From Arenicola marina (taxonomy: Eukaryota; Annelida; Polychaeta; Arenicolidae): a stretch of 64,000 nt of DNA. The position numbers and the translations under genes are program-made. Shown one piece after another: positions 23,301 to 33,400 of the stretch; position 1 is the stretch's first letter, and the number at the start of each line of letters is the position of its first letter. The notes under the pieces are model-generated. The model worked only from the letters and a program-made list of their open reading frames with translations, was not told where the DNA came from and did no database searches. The stretch lies in assembly GCA_964019135.1 (NCBI GenBank), contig OZ025265.1:5834318-5898317 (forward strand), read 5' to 3'.

Positions 23301-25155
23301 TCATAGCACCAGGCCGCGATGACAGCCCCGGGAACCTCGGTGTGAATCACCTCCTCGTCCGGCGACAACTCGAAGCACCCATCGTAGTTGAACCCTCATA
23401 ACACAGTGGAAGAAGTATATGTTGATGGTAACAACCGCATGACAATTCTGTTTACAGTAACTAATTTAATTAAATCTATGCCGTCCTGACGATGTGTCTA
23501 TCGATAACTCACGACATGATTTAAGGCAAGGCCGCTTCGATTAATTTATTGGTATGACTAGCCCTACACCTGTAAGTCGATGACACAGTGTGCCAGCGGC
23601 ATACGAAACATTGTTTGGGTTTTAAACTCCACGAAAGTAGGACTTCAAATATCAGGTTATCAATATAGACAAGCTGAGATCTGCACATTCTCTGACCGCT
23701 ACCGCCCCGCGCCCGCAATAACCTGCCCGCGCCAGCCCCGCCTCCGCCCCGCGCCCGCCCTGCGCCCGCCCCGCAACCGTGCCGCGCCCTCCCCGCGCCC
23801 GCCCCGCACCCGCCCCGCGCTCTCACACGGTAGATAAAAGAGGACAAGTAAACGATGAACCCCCTACGGATTTATCCTAAATGTTCTAAATGTTCACACA
23901 TTTTCCGTGGCCCAACTCTACGTTAGCGACCCGACCCCCATCCCTCCCCGTCTGGCAGTCTGACTTGTGACAATGACGCCAACGTCGACCTGCCACAGTC
24001 CACGTGACGTACTTTGTCTCAGGTCACAGACGCGCATGTACCATACGATATCCGGACCGACTTTCTGAAAGTACGCCTCTACCAATTCGGGGAGAGGAGC
24101 CGAGATTATCAGGTTTGTTTAACACATTGGCAGCCGTAGAGCCTACCATACAAGATAAAGAAAATACTCGCGCATACAAGATTATACGAAGCTTGATCGG
24201 TCGCAAGACAAAAAGACAGTGCTTCCAGTAACCAAAGTATTATCTACGCCGGACACAGACGCTTGGGATTAAGGCATGGAAACTTGATTTATTATGGGTC
24301 GATTAATATTTTGCCTTGACTCTTCTGCGATCAACTTGAACTCGACTTCTTTTTACGTCCAGCGGCAAAAACAAGACTAAGTAAATGCGAAGGCCTGCGC
24401 CCGCCTCGCCCCGCGCCCGCGAACCAGCACAGCGGGCGCGGTTACCCGCAACCCGCGCGGGCATGCACGCCCCGCGCAGATCTCTATGAATTTTTTTTCG
24501 ATTATGCAATCCAAGAAACAATAACATCGCGTGACCACACAATATAACATGCCAAATAAGCTTACCTGAAAATGGTGAAGAAAGTATGAAGCATGAAAGT
24601 ACAGTTTGTTGTATAGATTCGCATACTCACCGGGTGACGTCTGAGCTACAGAGAAGAATGAAAAACACAAAGTGGCAGCGGGGATTCATGCACGATGCCA
24701 CACTTTCGATACAAAGGATTATCTGTCGTACGTTTTTATTCTTGTCATTAGCAGAACCCTTCACATAAATTAATTTGAGAAACCGTCTGTCTGTTAAACA
24801 TTTAAAAAAAGATCAATTAACCAAGTAGTTTTATCTATATGCCAACGTTACCAATGTTCATTGACAAATGACATTTAGTTAAATAATAATAATAAGACAA
24901 TAGTAATAAAAGGCAATAATAATAATAAAAGACAATACAATTCAAAGAGCAAATGGTTTACGATTGCTACAGTTTATTCTGTGCTTCTATTTGTACGCTA
25001 AACCCATTAAAGTCCGTGTAAAGCCTGCCTCTGGCTCACAACACCTTCGCAACAAGTAACTTACCGGATCCTAACTGAACTATCTCATGTTGCAGTAGAA
25101 CAAGTACACAGACAGTCACCAATCCTGACCATGGAACGACTGCAGACGACGTCAT
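8004..25155 (-). CDS. WSC - 5x cbEGF - PAN/apple-like type I membrane protein (nine exons)
   Basis: Gene assembled from the sequence. Exons: 25065-25155, 23255-23394, 22746-22893, 22277-22399, 21559-21681, 20492-20614, 9339-9461, 8782-8901, 8004-8398. Every junction is GT/AG, all phases agree, and the sum is 1386 nt (461 residues plus stop). Order: signal peptide (1-30, core LVTVCVLVLL); WSC domain (32-126), a fold usually linked to carbohydrate binding; five EGF domains (127-330), each with a DxDEC start and the C-x-N-x4-Y/F-x-C-x-C calcium/hydroxylation pattern; a cysteine-rich PAN/apple-like domain (about 335-410); a transmembrane helix (about 421-443); a tail of about 18 residues. Predicted role: cell-surface adhesion or glycan binding (inferred). 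I cannot name an orthologue. A donor-like GTAAGC after TGG at 8118 would allow an alternative, possibly secreted, 3' end. The 11-kb intron after EGF3 is a giant minisatellite. Confidence 0.85.
8782..8901 (-). CDS. exon 8: cbEGF domain 5
   Basis: 120 nt, phase 1-1. Starts DVDECALAPC, contains CVNTPGGFHCHC, ends NCTR. Donor GTAAGC. Confidence 0.9.
9339..9461 (-). CDS. exon 7: cbEGF domain 4
   Basis: 123 nt, phase 1-1. Starts DTDECAAG, contains CTNTFGGYLCTC, ends KDCKG. Acceptor CGCAG, donor GTATGG. Confidence 0.9.
9714..20503 (-). repeat. 24-bp megasatellite built from an exon-intron junction (about 450 copies)
   Basis: On the gene's strand each unit is 12 exon-derived bases GATCATGTATAG followed by 12 intron bases GTAAAGCAGACC or close variants. 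The first unit is the real end of EGF exon 6. Almost every copy keeps a GT at the junction: GTAAAG or GTTAAG, with fewer TAATCT and TTCATC copies that lose it. One plus-strand frame stays open for 3608 codons, reading octapeptides such as MIGLLYLY. That is antisense to the gene, has no domain, and follows from a stop-free unit of length divisible by 3, so I do not call it a gene. Confidence 0.97.
20492..20614 (-). CDS. exon 6: cbEGF domain 3, source of the 24-bp array
   Basis: 123 nt, phase 1-1. Starts DIDECYNN, contains CNNFPGGFNCSC, ends SRSCIG. Its last 12 bases, GATCATGTATAG, hold the codon for the sixth EGF cysteine and form half of the repeat unit that fills the next intron. Donor GTAAAG at 20491-20486. 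Confidence 0.9.
21092..21306. mobile_element. MITE-like family 3, copy 1
   Basis: Starts gtcatttcaccaagatctcg and ends with a partial inverted copy (agctcgtaac then gtgaaacgatcc). The same ordered blocks occur at 52288-52602. It lies in the intron between EGF exons 2 and 3. Non-coding. Confidence 0.7.
21559..21681 (-). CDS. exon 5: cbEGF domain 2
   Basis: 123 nt, phase 1-1. Starts DIDECGDS, contains CHNWIGSYNCSC, ends HACIG. Donor GTAGGT. Confidence 0.9.
22277..22399 (-). CDS. exon 4: cbEGF domain 1
   Basis: 123 nt, phase 1-1. Starts DIDECYLN, contains CNNNPGSYMCSC, ends NCTG. Six cysteines; calcium-binding consensus complete. Donor GTAACA. Confidence 0.9.
22746..22893 (-). CDS. exon 3: second half of the WSC domain
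   Basis: 148 nt, phase 0 to 1. It encodes NCHCIANIG, SSCIERCGGN, LYCGAN and a final LYVSVYS, the C-terminal WSC pattern (C-x-C, C-x3-C, C-G, Y-x-V-Y). Donor GTACGT. Confidence 0.85.
23255..23394 (-). CDS. exon 2: first half of the WSC domain
   Basis: 140 nt, phase 1 to phase 0. It encodes FNYDGCFELSPDEE through WCYDVCLSQGFLAFHAGIR, matching the N-terminal half of WSC (GCY/F start, C-x3-C, G-F-x-x-A-G). Donor GTCAGT. Confidence 0.85.
23700..23822. repeat. GC-rich low-complexity tract (CCCGCGCC type)
   Basis: Degenerate repeats of ccccgcgcccg in intron 1 of the WSC/EGF gene. A similar stretch lies at 24398-24475. Apparent arginine/proline or alanine/glycine open frames are compositional. Confidence 0.7.
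25065..25155 (-). CDS. exon 1: start codon and signal peptide
   Basis: ATG at 25155-25153. 30 codons with the hydrophobic core LVTVCVLVLL, ending TCC G before GTAAGT (phase 1). This is the only phase-compatible start found upstream of the WSC exon; residue 31 becomes Gly after joining. Confidence 0.8.
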
Positions 25156-25159
25156 GTCA

Positions 25160-28100
25160 ATCGATGCTCATTTCTAACATTGTATAAATAAAGATATACT
25201 TTGTGCACTTGATTTATTAGGCGATGGTGGTTTGTTATAGATCTAAGTGTGCATTATGCATCAGCATTACCAGTTGACTGAATCAGCCACATAGGCAAAT
25301 TAGCATATAGATCTTAGCTTAAGGTAGATGCATAGATTACATTTTTTTCAGACAAACTTCTTGACATTTTTTCAACGTATGGTAATGTGTATCCAAGACG
25401 ATAAAATAACATAAAAAAGATATGTCTTCTACCTACTTTTCTGTCAAAATGACGTTGAATAGGTAGGGGGTCACATCTAATTTTATAATGGGCGTCAATG
25501 GAGAATTTTGGAATTTCGACACGAAATATTCAACAGAAAAAAAAACGGCTCAGACAAAGCTAATAAAAATTTGTCTGCAACAAGCTTGCTCCTTGTTTGT
25601 TCAAATAAGAGAAAAAAATATATGGGTCTTCTACCTCGTTTTTTCGTAAAATGACTCTGAACATGGAAATTGTGCCGGTAATTCTGAGGGTCGGAATGGG
25701 AAACATGCTGAACTAGAGATACAAGTACTCACAAGATTGAAGAAGATACTTGGTGTTATCAAATTTACATGAAAATTTTTAAGCAACCAGACGTGTAAGC
25801 ATTTAGGCCTACGATGATGTGGGGGATTCCAACACCCCCCCCCCCCCCGCCCGCCTCCCCCACTGATCCTCCCCTACTGATTTACTGTGCCTGTGTGGTC
25901 AACGCTATGTAATTTGCCGGCTTGTTTCTATTGCCAGTTCGTTCAAAGATATATTTATACATCCCAATAAGTTCTTTAGTTTGCTTGGACTTGCGTTTGC
26001 CTATCAATTTCCCTTTACAGCGCATCAGTTTCGCGACTTTGTTACATAAACAAGAAATAAACGATGACGCGCTGCGGACAATAGAGCATTCGCCAGATTA
26101 GCCTGGTTCCCTGGCCCAACTTCGCTCGCTCGCTCACTTACAAGTATGAGTATGAGCGGCGGTACCAGCTTATCGCCAGATCGCAGCGGCATAGTCCACC
26201 AGATGGCGCCACTGTGATGCCGGGAACCTCCTTAATTCTGATTTGCTATTTATACAATATTCCAACCGACCGTACAAACGGCTGTCCATAGTCTATGATG
26301 ACGTTATGCCAAACCATGTAGCCATGGTGACGTTCTTCATTGAGCGTCTCTATAGCAACCCTTTTACCAAACGTTGGGCTTTTCTTTCAGTGGCGATGTT
26401 GACGAAACTGACGCGTTTAACAATAACACAAACAACCTTAGGCCTAATCGCGGAGAAAATCGATTGAAACATTACCAGACCCGCAAATACCTTTCTTACA
26501 GTTTTTTACCATAAGGGAATGCTCATATATTACACCCGGTGGCTCTGTATTGCAGTCGAACTAACCTTCGTCCTCCAGCAAAAAATAGTTTTTCGGATAA
26601 TTTTCATCTGTAAGCAACGCACGCGTATCTAAGCAACGACAATTGAGGATAATTTTAATATGGAAGGGCATTTTTATTTAATTTATATATATAAATATAA
26701 ATTCCAGTGATGCCGATAGTTGGGCGGAAGGACAGGAAGGAGCGTCCTGAATATATTATATAGGCCTACAACCGACCGACCGTTACAGTCGAGATCCGTT
26801 GGAGAGAAAACAAGTGTGAAAATTCCTCCCCCCCCCCCCCCCCGACCTAGATCTACTGGATTTTCTGGGAGTTGCCTGCGGTTTGTTGGGTAAAAAATAC
26901 CTTTCGAAACAATGTTAATGACACGTCGTAGCACTGGGCATATCATCTACTCAAGTACTACCTTTAGATCTACCAACCATTATTTTAACTCTCATCAAGG
27001 CCCTCAATGCCAGTATAGGACAGTCTGACGCTGGCCTGCGCCCCTCCTCATTATTCGAACGATAGGCCTAGTCAAAATCGAAATAAGGTGTTCAATGAAA
27101 TTCTGACTCCCTGACTGATGTGTCTGACTGATGTGATCAACCGCTCTCTCGCCATTTATTTTTATAACAGAGTTTCATAAATTCCACACCGAAGCTTAAG
27201 ATCTGGTTCCTCTTTATTTACCTCCCCGTCAGAGTTTCATATTTAATCAAACTAGCGCGAAGGCATCTAAAATAAATGATAAACCGGTAACAAAAAGATA
27301 CGTTTCTTAATGTTTCATACACTTCATCACCACCAAACCTCTTTCGCGGCGCCCCCTTCTCGCACCTGCGCGCTCGATCCTCGTATTTTAGTTTAGCCGC
27401 TTTCTGTCGCAGGCTACCACGTGACTGAGGTCAAAAAATTTATAGAACAAGTTCTTTGCTGAGGTGTACGACTGATGTGACCACTCTCTACATGTAGACA
27501 CCCACCGTACATTATGGGGCGGGGGGGGGGGGGTGTTATACATTGCTGGGTTTGAGGGGGGGGGGCGCGGTAATGCTCTCCCCTTTTCAATGCCAAAATC
27601 GGCTCTTCTGGGCGTTTTACAGCCAAAATCCGCTCGGTCGGGTCCCCTGCCCCCGGTCGCAAGTTTTAAAATATCCGCTCTATAGGGGTATCTTTTTCTT
27701 CATAAATGCCCGCTCCCTCAGGCATCGAGGCACCCGCAGAACCCCCCACCAGATTTATTACAATAGTGGCCCCCCCACTCCCCTCCCCCTCCGGGGCGGC
27801 ATTCAGACTGTCGCGAGTGTTGTGCGAAGCGCTCGACCAAGTACGTTGTTCCTCATATGGTTCCAGTTGGGTATATAATTTCACACAGATTGATGTGTCT
27901 CACTAATCGCATTATCTGTCCATAAATAAGTAAACAGGAAACGGTACTTCTGTGTGTTTCATGTGCATATGTAGAAGAGTCGACAAAGATAGAATAACGA
28001 GACCGGAGTGGACCTTGCACTACATCTGTATTACCAGAACATGCATGTTTGCATTATGTAACTGTTTAAACTAACCACAAAGCATTAAGATTGTAAACCC

Positions 28101-29040
28101 TACGTTTCATTTTGAAAGAGAACCGTTTAATGCATCGATGACCGGCATGTCACAGTTCATTAACACGGTGCAAATGACGGTGAGTCTTTTGTGAAAAAAA
28201 GATTTACTTAAAAATGCGTTTCGCTGTTTTTTCTGTGAGCATATCATCTTGGGCAAATTTTGACAATGCCGTTTTCAAGTCCCATATTTAAGTCATCACA
28301 TGCGTTATAATAATGCGATGCCATTTCCTTTAGAAATGTACGTTACAAGGACTTCACCGCAGCTATGCTTATTGTTCTGTTGCCTAATGCATTCCGCGTT
28401 CTGCATTGTAATGTCCGGTAGGTACCCAATATGTTTGCACTCGGCATTTGCGGGCCTGCCGAACCAGAGAACATTTTGTTCGTTAAATGCCACGAACACG
28501 AAATAAAGAAAATGACTTTAAATATCATAGGTAACGTACATTTCAAATATTAGTCACTGACATTTCAAATGATAGTCACGTTCATTTAACATGTTTTGAA
28601 GAACGCCTGAACGCTAATCCGTAGAATGTGATGATGTGGAATGTTCAAATTGATTCAGCATGATCTTTATTATCCTTGCAGATTATACTGAGCTCATTTA
28701 ATGAACACCAATGTTAACAAGATTCAAGTTTCTCTTAAAAGTGTGCATACTTAACTAACAAAGAGGGAAAAAGTGAACTTTCCCGCCAAACAGAACGCTG
28801 TTGGGCAGCAGAAGTCACATGTTCAGTGAAAGCGAAGTTGGCTAATGTTTAAACGTAATTTCGCATAATGTACAGCTTGTGCGAAACAGCAACTTCCATT
28901 TCAACAGGCCACTCTTGCCAAAGTGAATACAACTGAGGTAATTTTTACATAGTTGTATATACCTTGAACCTTCAAGAAAATAATCAGATCCCTCCGTAAA
29001 TCAGAATTGCGGTCTTCATCCAAATTGCATTCGCTGCTTT
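25160..29040. other. gene-poor upstream flank of the WSC/EGF gene
   Basis: AT-rich sequence with C/G homopolymers (about 25842, 26827, 27520, 27557) and one transposon copy (27545-27715). I found no exon with both splice sites and a recognisable peptide. Confidence 0.5.
27545..27715 (-). mobile_element. interspersed repeat family 2, copy 2
   Basis: The reverse complement shares gaaaaagatacccc, tagagcgga and gagcggattttggc with 5140-5400 in the same order relative to the element. It is bordered by G homopolymers. Confidence 0.55.
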
Positions 29041-29043
29041 CTT

Positions 29044-29242
29044 GGCAGTAGCGGATCAGTGACGCTCGTCTTTACCGTCAAGCTTTAACCCAAAGGTTTG
29101 CCGCCTGGCGGCATGGCGTGGCATTGGCCCAATATCAGTAGCAGTACTCCGAAAATAGCAATTAGGAATTAGCATCAGACGATGCACCAGTTCTTGAAAC
29201 AGTTTTCAATGAAGCCTTAGACAAAATTGATCCGCTACTGCC
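29044..29242. mobile_element. 199-bp element with perfect 15-bp terminal inverted repeats
   Basis: The left arm ggcagtagcggatca (29044-29058) is matched exactly by the reverse complement tgatccgctactgcc at 29228-29242. Length and terminal repeats suggest a MITE. I see no clear target duplication, so the superfamily is unknown. Confidence 0.6.
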
Positions 29243-29537
29243 TCGTACCGAACATTTCAGCGACGCACATTTCATTTTTGCAAGAAAAAGATGCATGCAA
29301 ATTATTGCGGCGTGTTCAAATGATTCAATTACGTGATATCTTAGACCTTAATGTCATGGCCTTTTTTAACCCAAAAGGGGAGATCGTCATCACTATAGGT
29401 TTCAGGCCTAAATATGGTAATGTACATTTCACTGCGAAATATGCGCATTCGGTGACGAACCGGTGTTCTGCCGCAGTGTTATTAAATCTAAAGTCTAGAA
29501 GAAGACACTTTGTATAGATTCCTCTACAATGTTTTAG

Positions 29538-29837
29538 AAAACCAAACGCTTACTCATCCAAAATGAACTGAACGAGCAACAACATTTCAATGCCCTGTGG
29601 GACACACAATTCGTTACATTTGGTCCTAATATTGTGAACACGTCTGAGCTGGAAGGCCTTCGACAGATGTACCCACGGGATTTTTTTATTCTGAATCTCC
29701 TTTGGTTCGTTTTAACTAATCCATTTGTAAAAAATTCTAAATTGCGACAGGAACTTTTGAATATAAATGGAGCGAGGATGGACATTAAATGTATCACATG
29801 TGCCTACTCTCCGCCCACATTAAGGCGTCTTATATAA
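29538..29837 (+). other. unrecognised 100-codon open frame
   Basis: Open from just after a TAG at 29535-29537 to a stop at 29835-29837. The peptide includes NELNEQQHFNALWDTQFV and MYPRDFFILNLLWFVLTNPF, more protein-like than the local background. An in-phase frame is not continuous with the open stretch at 29227-29517. It may be a remnant of a mobile-element protein or chance; no domain recognised. Confidence 0.2.
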
Positions 29838-30076
29838 GTCTCTTATCATAGTCAAATAACATATCTAAAAGAAAGATATTTAGTATGCTATCACCTTGTA
29901 CCATAACAAAAAGAAATTGCGCTGTTTTATTGAGAATGAGTGACTTGGTATATAAAACTGGATCGTCCCCCATGCGTAGGTCCGAAAAGATATCTGTCAT
30001 AATGGCACCGTACGAACACATGGAGCGGACAGCGCCTAGTGGGACACTTCCTTATGTTATACCGGTAAACCCAGCA

Positions 30077-30082
30077 TTTATT
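30077..30082 (-). terminator. poly(A) signal AATAAA for the Ly6 gene
   Basis: AATAAA on the minus strand 119 bases past the stop codon of the Ly6 gene, beyond paired C and G homopolymers. Confidence 0.55.
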
Positions 30083-30200
30083 ACCCCCCCTCCCACCCCC
30101 CCCCCCCCCCACCACCCCGCCGCCAACAGGTCGTATACTTGAGGGGGGGGGGGGGGGGGTAGTAAGCGGAAAACATAAGCCTAGTAACTTTACGGTAGTC

Positions 30201-30439
30201 CTAAGCTGAAAATGTACATAAATAAAAGATCGCAAACGTTGCCATGGCAATAGTAGTGTAACATGGTCCGCATAATAATGGCGATGAGTTGTAGTTGCAG
30301 GCGTCGTCATAGCAACATGACGTACACACCCAGCTGTCACGTGACGTGTCACATGGCAGGTCGATGGTGGCACGCGCCTGTAGTTGGCAGGAGTTCCGTA
30401 TTGTGCACGTCTTAATGATGGACAGCTTAGCGCTGACGT
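30201..30439 (-). CDS. Ly6 gene exon 3: second half of LU domain and GPI signal
   Basis: Acceptor CTTTGCAG, phase 1. It encodes VSAKLSIIKTC, RDSWVCTSCCYDDACNYN and a hydrophobic tail ending at the stop (30201-30203). Confidence 0.9.
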
Positions 30440-33400
30440 CTGCAAAGGAAAATACCAATATGAAACAACGTCGCACGCATAAACTCCACGGTTTCTTCGA
30501 CGCGTTTTATTATAGGCATAGTGTCACCAAAGTGCTGACTGTTCAGAAATATTCTCATCTCCACAGAAACTGTCTAAACCACAGCTTTTTCATTTTATAA
30601 GGAAAAAAACCATTGATATGAAAAACTACAAAACCACTTTTTACTACGAATTGTATGTTTCCTCACGGTTACTTCGCTTTCTTCGACACGTGTTATTATT
30701 ATACTTTATTATCACCGCTTGCTGGGCTTCAAAGCACCTGATCTATTTCATGGCACCTGCTACTGACTAAGACGTCAGTGGGCGTCAGGTTGTGTAATGT
30801 CAAAGAATTTACAGAATTGTAGTCATGTGTGGCTTCTGCAGTTGATATTCGCTGTTCCACTCTCGCAAGGTACAGGAAAGCATTATTTGTACCATTTATT
30901 ACTGTGACTAAAATTACAGAATATTACTCCCCCCTAAGATGCACGGGTAAAATCGAGATCCGGTGAAAAGATACACTGTTAAAGTTACGTAATTTGCAAG
31001 GCTAGTTAAATTGTAGTCAATAGCAATAAACCAGTGAACCATTTAGGTAATATTGTTGTGACAATAGAGCCTCACTCCTCGGCTGGTCTCATGACCCGTG
31101 CCTTTATTTGAAGTGTCTTATGAGTGTCCGCGTCTAAACTGAGTAGGTCACTATGGTCTGACAGGTGTGCTGGTGTCTCACCTGAGCAGGCCACGATGGT
31201 CTGACAGGTGTGTCGGCGTCTCACCTGAGTAGACCACGATGGTCTGACAGGTGTGTCGGCGTCTCACCTGAGTAGGCCACGATGGTCTGACAGGCGTCTC
31301 ACCTGAGTAGGCCACGATGGTCTGACAGGTGTCTCACCTGAGTAGGCCACGATGATCTGACAGGTGTCTCAGCTGAGTACGCCACGATGATCTGACAGGT
31401 GTCTCACCTGAGTAGGCCACGATGATCTGACAGGCGTCTCACCTGAGTAGGCCACGATGGTCTGACAGGCGTCTCACCTGAGTAGGCCACGATGGCCTGA
31501 CAGTTGTATCGGCGCCTCACCTGAGCAGGCCACGATGGTCTGACAGGTGTATCGGTGTCTCACCTGAGTAGGCCACGATGGTCTGACAGGCGTCTCACCT
31601 GAGTAGGCCACGATGGTCTGACAGGCGTCTCACCTGAGTAAGCCACGATGTTCTGACAGGCGTCTCACCTGAGTAGGCCACGATGTTCTGACAGGCGTCT
31701 CACCTGAGTAGGCCACGATGGTCTGACAGGCGTCTCACCTGAGTAGGCCACGATGGTCTGACAGGCGTCTCACCTGAGTAGGCCACGATGGTCTGACAGG
31801 CGTCTCACCTGAGTAGGCCACGATGGTCTGACAGGCGTCTCACCTGAGTGGGCCACGGTGGTCTGACAGGCGTCTCACCTGAGTAGGCCACGATGGTCTG
31901 ACAGGTGTCCATCCTTGCATCGCACACTTTCAGGTTGTCTTCGTTGATGCATAGCGAGTTGGTTTCCTCGTTCTGACAGCTGTAACACTGTAGTCCGTGG
32001 GCTGGGGACAGACACTGCACGGCATTAATCATCATACCACATACATACATCTGACGTCATAAGCCTAGACCCCCCCCCCCCCCCCACACACACACATACG
32101 TTTACAAATTCGATACGGACACATACAGGCAACCTCGAACTTATTCATGTTCATATTTTTCTCCACAAAGGTTTTGTCAGATAACTTAAATTAAATTCCA
32201 TTTTGACTTTCTATGGTTTTGAGGCTAGACCCAGTCTCATGAGTCCGCAGATGTCGTAATTAGATATTTCCTCATGTTACATAAAATACGAGGTTCGTGA
32301 ACGTCTATATGGAAACAGTTATGATGTGCAGTGTAGGAACAGATGTTTTTTTTATATTTGCCAAATAAAAAACTTCAGGTTTTCCGGCCTTTTTAAAAAG
32401 GAGGATACCCGTTACCAGCGGGCTGTTTCGGACAGGCAGGCTGGTTCCTAGCGAAATCATTCATTAGTAGAGGTTGACTTATTCTCTATTCCGATTCTTT
32501 CATATAATGTAGTTGTCATGTAGGCTTAGATAGTTTCTGCTTACCAAGTTGGTGAGTAACTTTAAGCAATAATTCAGTACCTCAAAGGTATCTTACTCTG
32601 TAACCCCAGCCACCAGGGGTGGGTAGACACAGCCAACCAGGGACGGGCGCGGATGTTTTATTGAAGGGAGGGGGGGGGGGTGCACTATATATAATTAAGT
32701 ATACACATATGTGACGCCCACATGACTATGGCGTCACTGGGCGTCCGAGTGCCATGTCAAAGGATTACAGAATTTTGGTCATGTGTAGCTTTTGTTGATA
32801 TTCGCTGTTCCGCTCTCGCAAGGTACAGGACTACATTATTAATATAATTTATTACTGTGACTAAAATTACAGAATATTAGCAAGCTATTTCAGGGGGGCC
32901 CCCCATTTCAATTTCAAAACAGATAATCCATATACAAGTCGCAACAAGTGGCAGAAATCATAAATTATTTTTATTTCGCAAACACTATTAAAGCCGAGAA
33001 CCGTCCGAAAGGTACACTGTTGAAGTTGAAATCCGTTGAAAAGATACCCCCCCCCCCCCACCCCCGCCCGCCCGGTTGCAAATTACTAGGAACATCCTTG
33101 TTTAGATTTCGTGACCTGTTGTTTACTGTTATATTGGCATCACACGGCTCTCGGTACGCACTGGTAGCCGACACATGTTCGCCTCTTTTCGCTTTCCATT
33201 GAGCAAAAACCTATCTATTTTCTCTCAATATGACCCTCTGAGACTGATACTGTAAACATCTATCCTCAAGGAAAGAAAATGTTCCATATTGCCGTGATTG
33301 CCGCGCCCGGAGATCTCAACCACTGCTGGCCCTCGCCCCTGTCTATGCTGCGTAACTGTCAGGGTCCAAATTGGGTTCGATGTTTAGGGCCCCAGAGGGG

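Noticed and set aside
24628-24645. A 10-base micro-exon (acgtcacccg) between acceptor and donor in intron 1 of the WSC/EGF gene
   Set aside because: Its length would break the phase between exon 1 and the WSC exon, which join perfectly without it.
31805-32050. Ly6 exon 2 read as starting at MYVCGMMINAVQ
   Set aside because: That ATG lies in the intron upstream of the TCCCCAG acceptor; the signal peptide exon at 34136-34178 joins in phase.
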